From: Chlorobiaceae bacterium
GTDB taxonomy: Bacteria; Bacteroidota; Ignavibacteria; UBA10030; SZUA-254
Direction of reading: 5' to 3'
Length of the DNA: 35,519 nucleotides
NCBI GenBank assembly: GCA_013824245.1
Contig: PNNN01000001.1
Span: 1-35,519, forward strand
The notes under the pieces were generated by a model. It was not told the origin of the DNA. It did not search any database and saw only the letters and a program-made list of their open reading frames with translations. The position numbers were made by a program, and so were the translations under genes. This document shows positions 24,879 through 31,996 of this stretch, piece by piece; the first letter of the stretch is position 1; each line of letters begins with the position of its first letter.

Positions 24879-25825
24879 GTGGTTGATTCCTCTAAAATTT
24901 TTACTGCAAATCTAAAAACATCAGCCGCGAGCCTTTTTTTTGAACTTTCATTACTCATTATTGTATCAGTAACGAATGGAATTATACCCCACGAAGAAAT
25001 TGTATCGCATTCATTTTGATTTTTTGTATCCAGAACATATCCTTTAATAATCTCTTTATAAATACGAGCTACCTCAAAAGCTGAAGGAACAATCCCCAAT
25101 TCAAAGAATATTTTCGCAGCTGGACCTTTTATGGCAGAATTTCCGACAATCGGGGAAACCGCAATAGTTGTTTTCTTACTGAGGATTTCTTTACAGTTCT
25201 CAACTTCCAATATTGGCATAATACTTAACCATGGGTTTGAAGGGCAAATCACCACGATATCAGCTTGGTTCAGTGCTTTTTTTGTTTCATTTGTGAGCTT
25301 GGCATTCTTAATACCTTCAAACTTATAATTTCGCAACTTTGGTTTAAATTGATGTTTTACAAAATATTCTTGGAATGGTAAATCGCCATATTCGTCAGTC
25401 TCAATAATTGTAGAGACTTTCTCGTTTGTCATAGGATAAACTATTGTTTTTACATCAAGTTTTTCACATAAGGTTTGGGTAACTTGGGTTAAATCTTGAC
25501 CCAAGGCAAGTAATCTGGTCCGCTCTAGATGTAATGCCAAATCTTTATCACCAATTTGAAACCACGACAGTGAATCAAGTTTTATTAAAGATTTTAAACA
25601 ATTCCAGGTGTCATCTTTTCGTCCCCATCCACTTGTTTGATTTGATAATCCTGCGAGTGTGTAGCAAATTGTATCGACATCTGGGCAAATTCTAAGTCCC
25701 AGGTGAGTGAAATCATCACCAGTATTAACAATTACGGTTAGATTCTCAGTGGGTAAATTATGGGCTAATCCCAATACTAGTTTAGCCCCGCCCACGCCAC
25801 CAGCTAAAGCAACAACATTTTTCAT
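24875..25825 (-). CDS. cofD: 2-phospho-L-lactate transferase CofD (F420 biosynthesis)
   Basis: The 316-residue protein joins the activated phospholactyl or phosphoenolpyruvyl group to FO, giving F420-0 or dehydro-F420-0. Family signatures are LAGGVGGAKLVLGL (7-20), NTGDD, the SGWGRKDD segment, the LGLRICPDVDT stretch and VICPSNPWLSI with SPIVG later. Length is typical. The FO synthase genes (cofG/cofH or fbiC) that make its acceptor are not in this window. It follows cofE after 50 bases, has only a weak purine-rich site before the ATG, and overlaps cofC by 4 bases. Confidence 0.93.
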   Translation of the reverse strand: MKNVVALAGGVGGAKLVLGLAHNLPTENLTVIVNTGDDFTHLGLRICPDVDTICYTLAGLSNQTSGWGRKDDTWNCLKSLIKLDSLSWFQIGDKDLALHLERTRLLALGQDLTQVTQTLCEKLDVKTIVYPMTNEKVSTIIETDEYGDLPFQEYFVKHQFKPKLRNYKFEGIKNAKLTNETKKALNQADIVVICPSNPWLSIMPILEVENCKEILSKKTTIAVSPIVGNSAIKGPAAKIFFELGIVPSAFEVARIYKEIIKGYVLDTKNQNECDTISSWGIIPFVTDTIMSNESSKKRLAADVFRFAVKILEESTT

Positions 25826-25875
25826 AATTTTTATTACTTTTCTTTCTCAAGCAAAACAAATTTGTATAATAGCGC

Positions 25876-26658
25876 TTATCGAAATAGGTCCAGTTCTTCT
25901 GGTCTTATCAATTCAGCAAGTGCCGCTTCCTGTAATTCATATGGAAATCCGCGTACATGAATACAAGGTGTACCTTCTGCTGCCTGACCCATTAATAGGG
26001 AAGCGCCTGCTGCCAATTCATCTGCCGCCCCTACTGTGGTAATTTTTAAGCGAAATCCGAATAAATCTTCCTGACCCCGCAAATCAACGACTCCAGGCAG
26101 GCCAGAAAGACCAATTGTTATACCCACAGTGCCATTTCTCCAGGCACGGCCGTGAGAATCAATGATCAGAACGCCTACACGAACTCTGTAGTATTCTTGT
26201 AAACGCATCCTGATTCCTTTTGCAGACTTGTCAGCATCTTCTGGAAGCAACAATACCCAGTTTTCGGAATCTTCTCCAACTTGTACGACATTGGAATGGT
26301 CAATTCCAGCATTAGCACAAATAAAACCGTTTTTATGTTCAACGATCAGTGTATTATTTTTTGCTCTGATAACTTTCTTACTTTCGCATAAAACAAGTTC
26401 AATGAATCGAGCGTCTTTTTGTGTAATTCTTGCCAGTTTGACTGCCTCTTTTGAAGGAATAATTTGTGAATAATTAACCAATCTCCCTTCAGTTTTTGAG
26501 ACAATTTTTTGCGCAAGAACGATTACGTCCCCGTCTTGTAATTTAATTGATTGGTTATTTAATGAATTGATAAGAATCTCACTTAAATTATCCCCAATTT
26601 TTATGTTGGGAATATTTTCAAGTGATGTAAAAGTTAAGATTTTATTGGATGAACTCAC
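25876..26658 (-). CDS. cofE: coenzyme F420-0:L-glutamate ligase CofE
   Basis: The 260-residue product is a single-domain CofE, adding glutamates to F420-0 with GTP. It has DGDVIVLAQKIVSKTEGR near residues 38-55, LIVEHKNGFICANAGIDHSN in the middle, VLIIDSHGRAWRNGTVG and the closing GAADELAAGASLLMGQ. Mycobacterial FbiB carries an extra C-terminal flavin domain; this protein lacks it and resembles the archaeal form. The start is GTG at 26658, two bases after the npdG stop. No other good start is available before the conserved region. Confidence 0.92.
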   Translation of the reverse strand: MSSSNKILTFTSLENIPNIKIGDNLSEILINSLNNQSIKLQDGDVIVLAQKIVSKTEGRLVNYSQIIPSKEAVKLARITQKDARFIELVLCESKKVIRAKNNTLIVEHKNGFICANAGIDHSNVVQVGEDSENWVLLLPEDADKSAKGIRMRLQEYYRVRVGVLIIDSHGRAWRNGTVGITIGLSGLPGVVDLRGQEDLFGFRLKITTVGAADELAAGASLLMGQAAEGTPCIHVRGFPYELQEAALAELIRPEELDLFR

Positions 26659-26660
26659 TC

Positions 26661-27326
26661 TTATGCTCGTTTGATACCGGTAATTTTTATTCCTGCAGTG
26701 TGTTCTCCAAATTCTTTGTTAATCCCGATTAAAATGGAAGTTAATCCTTCTGCGACAACTGAATTTTCAATAGGGCCTGCATCCCAGCCAGTCATGCCAG
26801 CCCTTTCTACCAATTCCAAAACAATACTTCTCGCCTCTTTAGAGCTCCCGCATACTAAAACGTCGCAATCAATATCTTGGTCTGTCAGTAATTTTTCATA
26901 GGAGATGTTTTGAAATGCAGAAACTACCTGCACATTTTCTCCAAGTATTAATTTTGCTTCTTGAGCGGCACTACCTGCGGGTGGCATTTGAACTCTTGTA
27001 ACTTTAGGTGGAACCAATGGGACAGTAACATCAATTAATATTTTTTCCTTCAAGCACTCTTTTAAACTTTCCAATAATGCTTTATGTCCCGAAAATGGGA
27101 TCGTTAAAACAGCAATGTCGCACCAATCAGCTGCCTGATGATTTTCCAGACCGGTGATCGCAACTTTAGCGTTTCCAACTAATTGGTTTAATTCATCTGC
27201 AACAATTTGGGCTTTCTCGACTTGCCTGGACCCGATGACTATCTCATATCCGGCTTTTGCCCATCGATATGCAAGTCCTTTCCCTTCTTTTCCAGTACCA
27301 CCTAATATTGCAATTCGATTTATCAT
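26661..27326 (-). CDS. npdG: F420-dependent NADP reductase (NpdG)
   Basis: This 221-residue Rossmann protein transfers hydride between reduced F420 and NADP+. It has AILGGTGKEGKGLAYRWAKA (7-26) for NADP binding, GSRQ with an Arg for the 2'-phosphate, TIPFSGH, and DVTVPLVPP where F420 contacts lie in the archaeal enzyme. The C-terminal helices with GPIENSVVAEGLTSILIGINK match the family. It links the F420 pool to NADPH and is consistent with F420-coupled redox chemistry in this operon. It sits 21 bases after the SsnA-like gene and 2 bases before cofE. Confidence 0.9.
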   Translation of the reverse strand: MINRIAILGGTGKEGKGLAYRWAKAGYEIVIGSRQVEKAQIVADELNQLVGNAKVAITGLENHQAADWCDIAVLTIPFSGHKALLESLKECLKEKILIDVTVPLVPPKVTRVQMPPAGSAAQEAKLILGENVQVVSAFQNISYEKLLTDQDIDCDVLVCGSSKEARSIVLELVERAGMTGWDAGPIENSVVAEGLTSILIGINKEFGEHTAGIKITGIKRA

Positions 27327-27347
27327 GCCTTAGTCCAATCTATATTT

Positions 27348-28694
27348 TCAAAATTGTCTCTCGTATCTTTTCCAAACTTCTTTTGAAAGCTCGCATGCGG
27401 TACTCGAAATTTTTTGCTCATCCAAAAAGACCAATTGTCTATCTTTCATAAGCAGTTTTCCATCTACTATGGTTGTAGTCACCATGGAGTCTCTAAACCC
27501 AAATAAGATTTGCCAAGGCAGATTCCCGGTAGAAACTTCTGTGATTGGCGTATAATCCACAAGGATTAAATCGGCTTTTGCTCCAATCTCGATCTTTCCT
27601 ATTCTTGAACCATTGAAAAAGTGTGTGGCTAAATCGGAATTATTATAGACTGCCAAGTCAATTACAGAAGAGCCATTCATTCTGCGTGGATCTTGATTCC
27701 AAAGTTTGTGGGCAAGGTAACAAGTTCTCCATTCATCCCACATCGCATTTGAGAACCCGTCGTTACCCATGCAAACTTTTACACCCATTCTTATCATAGA
27801 ATCAATATCTGCCATCCCGACCGCATTATTCATGTTCGATCGAGGTTGGTGCGTGACCCATGTTTTTGTTTCTACCACTTGGGCAATTTCACGCATATCC
27901 ATGTGGACGCCATGGACTACTATGGAATTTTCGCCTAAAAGTTCATGTTTATCTAACCGGTCGATTACGCGTAAACCTGTTTTTATGATGCTATCATATT
28001 CATCGACGCTATGCTCGGCAACATGAATGTGAATTCCGAAATTATCGGGTAAAACACTCCTGCATTTCTTGAGTGTTTCCTCTGAAATTGTTAAGCTTGC
28101 GTGCAATCCAAATGTTGCAGAAACTTTGTTGTCAAAAACTTTATTGTTATTAACTTTTTGGATCATCCGTACGTTTTCAGCAATCCCTTCATCGGCTTTA
28201 CCGTACCCACCCCTGTCAGTTACCTCATAACAAACAACTCCTCTAAGTCCTGTATCGCGGAAAGCCTCCTCGATAATATCCAAAGACCCAGATATTGAAT
28301 TAGGAGAGGCATGATGATCAAATAGTGTTGTCGTTCCATGTTTTATGGCATCGACCATACTAACAAGAGAAGAATACTTAATATCTTCGTTTGTTAAGGA
28401 TTGGTCTAGTGGCCACCACAACTTTTGCAAAATTTCAGGAAAATCAGCGGGGGCAGATCCATGGATATTCATTCCCCTTGAAAATGCTCCATAAAAATGC
28501 GTATGAGCACAGATCAAACCTGGCATTAAGAATTGCCCTTTTGCATCCAAAATTTCGTCAGTTGAATATTTTTCCAGCAAATCTTTTTGAAAACCGATAT
28601 CTTGAATTATTGAATCCGAAATTCGAATTGCATGGTTATGCAAGATCTCGTTCGGTTTCCCCCATGTAATAATTGTGGAATTAATAATCAGCAT
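27348..28694 (-). CDS. ssnA: SsnA-like amidohydrolase/deaminase
   Basis: The 448-residue metal-dependent hydrolase belongs to the ATZ/TRZ-SsnA group. Metal ligands are visible: AHTHFYG (His64, His66), HIHVAEH (His224), HGVH (His261) and GNDGF (Asp312), consistent with one catalytic divalent metal. Long stretches, including LWWPLD, GTTTLFDHHASP, CYEVTDR and RSNMNN, are close to the E. coli SsnA protein as I remember it. SsnA genes travel with selenium-dependent molybdenum hydroxylases and appear in anaerobic purine-degradation loci. That makes a purine-like ring deamination or ring opening plausible, but the substrate is unproven. GAGGT precedes the ATG at 28694. It is the first gene of the fifteen-gene block. 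Confidence 0.85.
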   Translation of the reverse strand: MLIINSTIITWGKPNEILHNHAIRISDSIIQDIGFQKDLLEKYSTDEILDAKGQFLMPGLICAHTHFYGAFSRGMNIHGSAPADFPEILQKLWWPLDQSLTNEDIKYSSLVSMVDAIKHGTTTLFDHHASPNSISGSLDIIEEAFRDTGLRGVVCYEVTDRGGYGKADEGIAENVRMIQKVNNNKVFDNKVSATFGLHASLTISEETLKKCRSVLPDNFGIHIHVAEHSVDEYDSIIKTGLRVIDRLDKHELLGENSIVVHGVHMDMREIAQVVETKTWVTHQPRSNMNNAVGMADIDSMIRMGVKVCMGNDGFSNAMWDEWRTCYLAHKLWNQDPRRMNGSSVIDLAVYNNSDLATHFFNGSRIGKIEIGAKADLILVDYTPITEVSTGNLPWQILFGFRDSMVTTTIVDGKLLMKDRQLVFLDEQKISSTACELSKEVWKRYERQF

Positions 28695-28763
28695 CGTTAC
28701 CTCACATTTTTTGTAGTGTGTGAAGTAATTTTAACACAAAGCCCAATCTCTAATATTTTGTTT

Positions 28764-28785
28764 TTTATATTGATTTTATATTGAT
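28764..28785. repeat. perfect tandem repeat, 2 x 11 bp, between divergent genes
   Basis: TTTATATTGAT occurs twice in direct succession (28764-28774 and 28775-28785). The 11-base period puts both copies on one DNA face. It overlaps the -35 element of the plus-strand promoter and lies upstream of the minus-strand operon start, so it could bind a regulator of either. It could equally be AT-rich slippage. Confidence 0.5.
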
Positions 28786-28799
28786 ATGGTAAATATAAT
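28770..28799 (+). promoter_or_regulatory. probable promoter of the M20 peptidase operon
   Basis: TTGATT (28770-28775) and TATAAT (28794-28799) are separated by 18 bases. A second TATAAT at 28809-28814 has no well-spaced -35. A start near 28806 gives a leader of about 35 bases carrying AAAAAGGAG before the TTG start at 28842. I found no convincing promoter for the minus-strand operon in 28695-28763, although one must lie here. Confidence 0.5.
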
Positions 28800-28841
28800 A
28801 AAATGGAATATAATCGTTGAGTGTTAAAAAGGAGAATTAAT

Positions 28842-30236
28842 TTGGATACACGCAGTTTCGCTCTTTCTTATGCCGCCGAAAATCTTGAAAGTTCTTTGTT
28901 ATTCCTTAAAGAGCTTATTAAGATTCCATCGGTGTCTACTGAATCTGAAAGATCTAAAGATGTTAGTAATTGCGCCAACTTTATTGCTCTCAGACTTACA
29001 TCAATTGGAATTGAGCATGTCCAGGTATATGAAACCGCAAAACATCCAATAGTATACGGCGACCATCTACATGCTGGCTCAACCCAACCAACGATTTTAA
29101 TTTATGGTCATTATGATGTACAGCCTGTTGATCCTCTCGAGCTCTGGAAAAATCCACCTTTTGAGCCAACGAGAATTGGAGACAATCTGTTTGCCCGTGG
29201 CTCTTCTGATATGAAAGGACAATTAGTCGCATGTCTCTCGGCAGTAGATGCGATTATGAAAACCGGCAAATTCCCGGTAAATATTAAATTCATCATCGAG
29301 GGCGAAGAGGAAATTGGCTCTCCAAGTATTAAGAAATTCCTGCAAGAAAAAAAAGACCTTCTTATTTCTGACGTCGTTTTAAACCCTGATACTGGCATGA
29401 TCGCTGCGGATATTCCTACGATCGTTTATGGACTACGTGGTTTGGCATATTTCGAAATTAGAGTTTTTGGGCCTGATCACGATTTGCACTCTGGCGCATA
29501 TGGCGGTGTTGTTCACAATCCTGCCCAAGTGCTCTGTGATTTGGTTTCGGGAATGCACGATGCAGATGGCAGGGTTACATTACCAGGTTTTTACGACAGA
29601 GTTCTTCCGCTTTCAGATCAAGAACGTAAAGAATTAGCTCGTCTAAATATGGATGATAATTATTACTCAAATCAGACCGGTACGAGTGGTGTTTGGGGTG
29701 AAAAAGGATATTCTTCTATTGAGCGAATTAGTTGCCGTCCGACACTTGAAGTTAACGGGTTCCTCTCCGGTTTCACTAGTCAAGGAGCAAAAACAATCAT
29801 TCCCTCCAAAGCCATGGCTAAGATTTCGACTCGTTTGGTTCCAAATCAAAAACCAGAAGAGGTTAATATACAATTGGTTTCTTATTTGGAAAAACATGCC
29901 CCCTCGACCGTTCGCTGGGAAGTGGAATTAATAAGCGACGGATTTCCGAGTATCTCAGACATTAATTTGCCTGAGACCCAAGCTCTGGCTTCTGCTCTTG
30001 AGATGATATGGGGAGTTAAACCTGTTTATAAACGTGAGGGAGGATCAGTTCCTGTTACTGCGGATATCCAACAAATACTTGGAATTGATTCTGTTTTAAC
30101 CGGTTTTGGTTTGCCAGATGACAATATCCATTCCCCAAATGAAAAATTGCATTTACCTACATGGCAAAAAGGAATTCTTGCTCTGGTCCATTTCTTTTTC
30201 AATGCGTCAAAAACAATCAAATTGGATATAAAATGA
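28842..30236 (+). CDS. M20 family metallopeptidase (dipeptidase)
   Basis: This 464-residue zinc peptidase of the carnosinase-like M20 group is cytosolic with no signal peptide. Metal and catalytic residues are visible in YGHYDVQP, RGSSDMKG, EGEEEIGS, DHDLHSGAYGG and the final DDNIHSPNEK. The lid domain is complete. I chose the TTG at 28842 because AAAAAGGAG ends 7 bases before it; the in-frame GTG at 28821 would lie upstream of that site. It should hydrolyse dipeptides or similar amides. It is divergent from the SsnA-like gene. M20 hydrolases also occur in purine-degradation loci (YgeY), but this one resembles general dipeptidases more. The stop overlaps the next gene by 4 bases. Confidence 0.85.
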   Translation: MDTRSFALSYAAENLESSLLFLKELIKIPSVSTESERSKDVSNCANFIALRLTSIGIEHVQVYETAKHPIVYGDHLHAGSTQPTILIYGHYDVQPVDPLELWKNPPFEPTRIGDNLFARGSSDMKGQLVACLSAVDAIMKTGKFPVNIKFIIEGEEEIGSPSIKKFLQEKKDLLISDVVLNPDTGMIAADIPTIVYGLRGLAYFEIRVFGPDHDLHSGAYGGVVHNPAQVLCDLVSGMHDADGRVTLPGFYDRVLPLSDQERKELARLNMDDNYYSNQTGTSGVWGEKGYSSIERISCRPTLEVNGFLSGFTSQGAKTIIPSKAMAKISTRLVPNQKPEEVNIQLVSYLEKHAPSTVRWEVELISDGFPSISDINLPETQALASALEMIWGVKPVYKREGGSVPVTADIQQILGIDSVLTGFGLPDDNIHSPNEKLHLPTWQKGILALVHFFFNASKTIKLDIK

Positions 30237-31126
30237 ATCCTGATAAATTAAAACTGCCTTCATACGGCGGACAAGCCTTGATTGAAGGCGTATTAATGAG
30301 AGGGTCAAAATACTTGGCGGTTGCCATGCGGGACCCCTCGGGATCAATTCAAATTAAAACAGAGAAACTTCAAGGGCTCTATACGTCAAGATTTGCCAAA
30401 ATACCTTTTCTACGTGGATTGGTGATTCTTTGGGATGCGATTGGATTGGGCACAAAATATCTTACTATCTCCGCCAACCTACAAACTGGTGAAGATGAAA
30501 AAATTGAAGGTCCCGCGCTTGTCGGAACACTCTTTTTTTCTTTTTCGTTAGCAATAGTGCTGTTTTTTCTTGCTCCGGCTGGTGTTGCTGCATTAATTCA
30601 AAAATGGCTTATTATTGACTCATTTTCGACAAATATCATTGAGGGTGTTTTCCGTCTGGTTCTGGTTATCGGCTATATCTGGGCGGTTGGAAAAATACCA
30701 GATATCCGTCGTGTTTTTTCATATCACGGTGCTGAGCATAAAACCATTAACGCTTTTGAAGCAGGCGCCGAATTGACGCCTGAAAACGTTAAAGGTTTTT
30801 CTCTTCACCACCCACGATGTGGAACTGGATTTATTTTAATCCTGGTGATTTTTTCAGTCATCTTATTTACACTAATCGGCCCCCTGCCAAACATCGCAGT
30901 ACGCTTGGTATCGCGGGTTGTACTCTTGCCGCTTTTAGTCATGTTTGCCTATGAATTTATAAGATTTACTGCCCGCCACCTCGATAACCGTTTTATTCGG
31001 CTACTTTCGAAGCCTGGAATGGCAATGCAAAGATTAACAACCTTTGAACCTTCGCTGGATATCATAGAAGTATCGATTGCGTCCTTTAATGCTATGTATC
31101 GACTTGAAAATTCTGAAGATCAATAG
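30233..31126 (+). CDS. DUF1385 membrane protein
   Basis: The 297-residue product begins with the DUF1385 signature YGGQALIEGVLMRG (10-23). It then has a soluble stretch, two membrane helices (about 100-130 and 137-160), a conserved YHGAEHKTINAFEAG and HHPRCGTGF loop, and two more helices. The conserved His and Cys residues in the loop could bind metal. The family is widespread in Gram-positive bacteria and Chloroflexota. Some members are called YqhQ, but no activity is established to my knowledge. I chose the ATG at 30233, which overlaps the peptidase stop as ATGA, over an upstream in-frame start that lies deep in that gene. Confidence 0.8.
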   Translation: MNPDKLKLPSYGGQALIEGVLMRGSKYLAVAMRDPSGSIQIKTEKLQGLYTSRFAKIPFLRGLVILWDAIGLGTKYLTISANLQTGEDEKIEGPALVGTLFFSFSLAIVLFFLAPAGVAALIQKWLIIDSFSTNIIEGVFRLVLVIGYIWAVGKIPDIRRVFSYHGAEHKTINAFEAGAELTPENVKGFSLHHPRCGTGFILILVIFSVILFTLIGPLPNIAVRLVSRVVLLPLLVMFAYEFIRFTARHLDNRFIRLLSKPGMAMQRLTTFEPSLDIIEVSIASFNAMYRLENSEDQ

Positions 31127-31129
31127 CTT

Positions 31130-31531
31130 ATGCAGATCCCGAATTTGAAATTTACTTTTCTCTTCGGTTTTTTAATTGGCATATTATTTTCCGGTATAGC
31201 CTTATTGATCATAAGCAACAGCACAGATTCTCACAAGATTAATAACAAGAATACTGATTTTTCAATTACTTTGAGTGCCAGTATTCCAATAATTCAATCA
31301 ACTCCTCTTTTTTCAGAAACGAGGAATGAGGGTAAAATCAATATTAATTCTGCAGATATTGGTGTTCTTGAGGAATTGATAGGTATTGGTCATGAAAAAG
31401 CAGCTGCAATTATTACTTTCCGCTCCAAGTATGGTCTTTTTTTAGACATCAACGAATTGCTTTATGTTCCTGGGATTGGGAAAAATCTGTTTGACAAAAT
31501 CCGCGACTTAGTTACTACTGGTAATGAATGA
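31130..31531 (+). CDS. ComEA-like helix-hairpin-helix protein
   Basis: The 133-residue product has an N-terminal membrane helix (about 9-30), a low-complexity polar linker, and a C-terminal helix-hairpin-helix pair (about 68-130) with ININSADIGVLEELIGIG and VPGIGKNLFDKI. This is the layout of ComEA, the membrane-anchored dsDNA receptor of natural transformation. The linker is short. It starts 3 bases after the DUF1385 stop and has no clear ribosome site, so it probably relies on coupling. No comEC lies beside it, so a role in DNA uptake is only suggested. Confidence 0.8.
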   Translation: MQIPNLKFTFLFGFLIGILFSGIALLIISNSTDSHKINNKNTDFSITLSASIPIIQSTPLFSETRNEGKININSADIGVLEELIGIGHEKAAAIITFRSKYGLFLDINELLYVPGIGKNLFDKIRDLVTTGNE

Positions 31532-31545
31532 CATGAAGGAGAAAT

Positions 31546-31989
31546 ATGATTTCAAAAATCACTTTTGAAGATGACCTACACAACGCGATGCGCCAAAAAA
31601 ATGAAATAGCCAAGAATACAATCAAAATATTGATTTCGTCCATAAAGATGGCAGAAATTGAAAAAGGCAGTTCACTCGATGAGGCAACAATTCTTTCAAT
31701 AATCCAAAGAGAAATTAAAATGAGACGAGAATCAATTGCTGAATTCACAAAGGGCAACCGACCTGATCTAATTCAGACTGCAGAGATTGAGATTCAAATT
31801 CTTCAAAAATACCTTCCGGCACAACTAAGCGACGAGGAGATTACAATTGCCGCTATAGAAACCATAAAAGAAATTAATGCGGCATCACCGTCTGACATAG
31901 GCAAAGTGATGAAAATTCTCATTCCAAAATTATCCGGAAAAGCCCCTGCCGAACGAATTAGCGCGATAGTACGATCTCTCCTCTCATAA
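31546..31989 (+). CDS. GatB/YqeY domain protein
   Basis: This 147-residue, all-helical protein matches YqeY: an N-terminal part with DLHNAMRQKNEIAKNTIKIL and KGSSLDEATILSIIQREIKMRRESI, and a C-terminal tail-like domain with PSDIGKVMKILIPKLSGKAPAE. The same domain forms the tRNA-binding tail of the GatB subunit of tRNA-dependent amidotransferase, but stand-alone YqeY has no settled role. AAGGAG lies 5 bases before the ATG. It lies in a run of housekeeping genes. Confidence 0.88.
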   Translation: MISKITFEDDLHNAMRQKNEIAKNTIKILISSIKMAEIEKGSSLDEATILSIIQREIKMRRESIAEFTKGNRPDLIQTAEIEIQILQKYLPAQLSDEEITIAAIETIKEINAASPSDIGKVMKILIPKLSGKAPAERISAIVRSLLS

Positions 31990-31996
31990 CAATATC

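Noticed and set aside
25856..25875. A TATAAT-like string and ACAAATTTGT palindrome in the cofE-cofD gap as an internal promoter
   Set aside because: No -35 at suitable spacing on the transcribed strand was found, and short AT palindromes are common in this DNA.
12146..28694. The Mo/F420 block as a mobile or recently transferred island
   Set aside because: No integrase, transposase, tRNA or terminal repeats were found at either end, and base composition looks like the flanks by eye.
28821..28841. GTG at 28821 as start of the M20 peptidase
   Set aside because: It lies upstream of the AAAAAGGAG site, which instead is well placed for the TTG at 28842.
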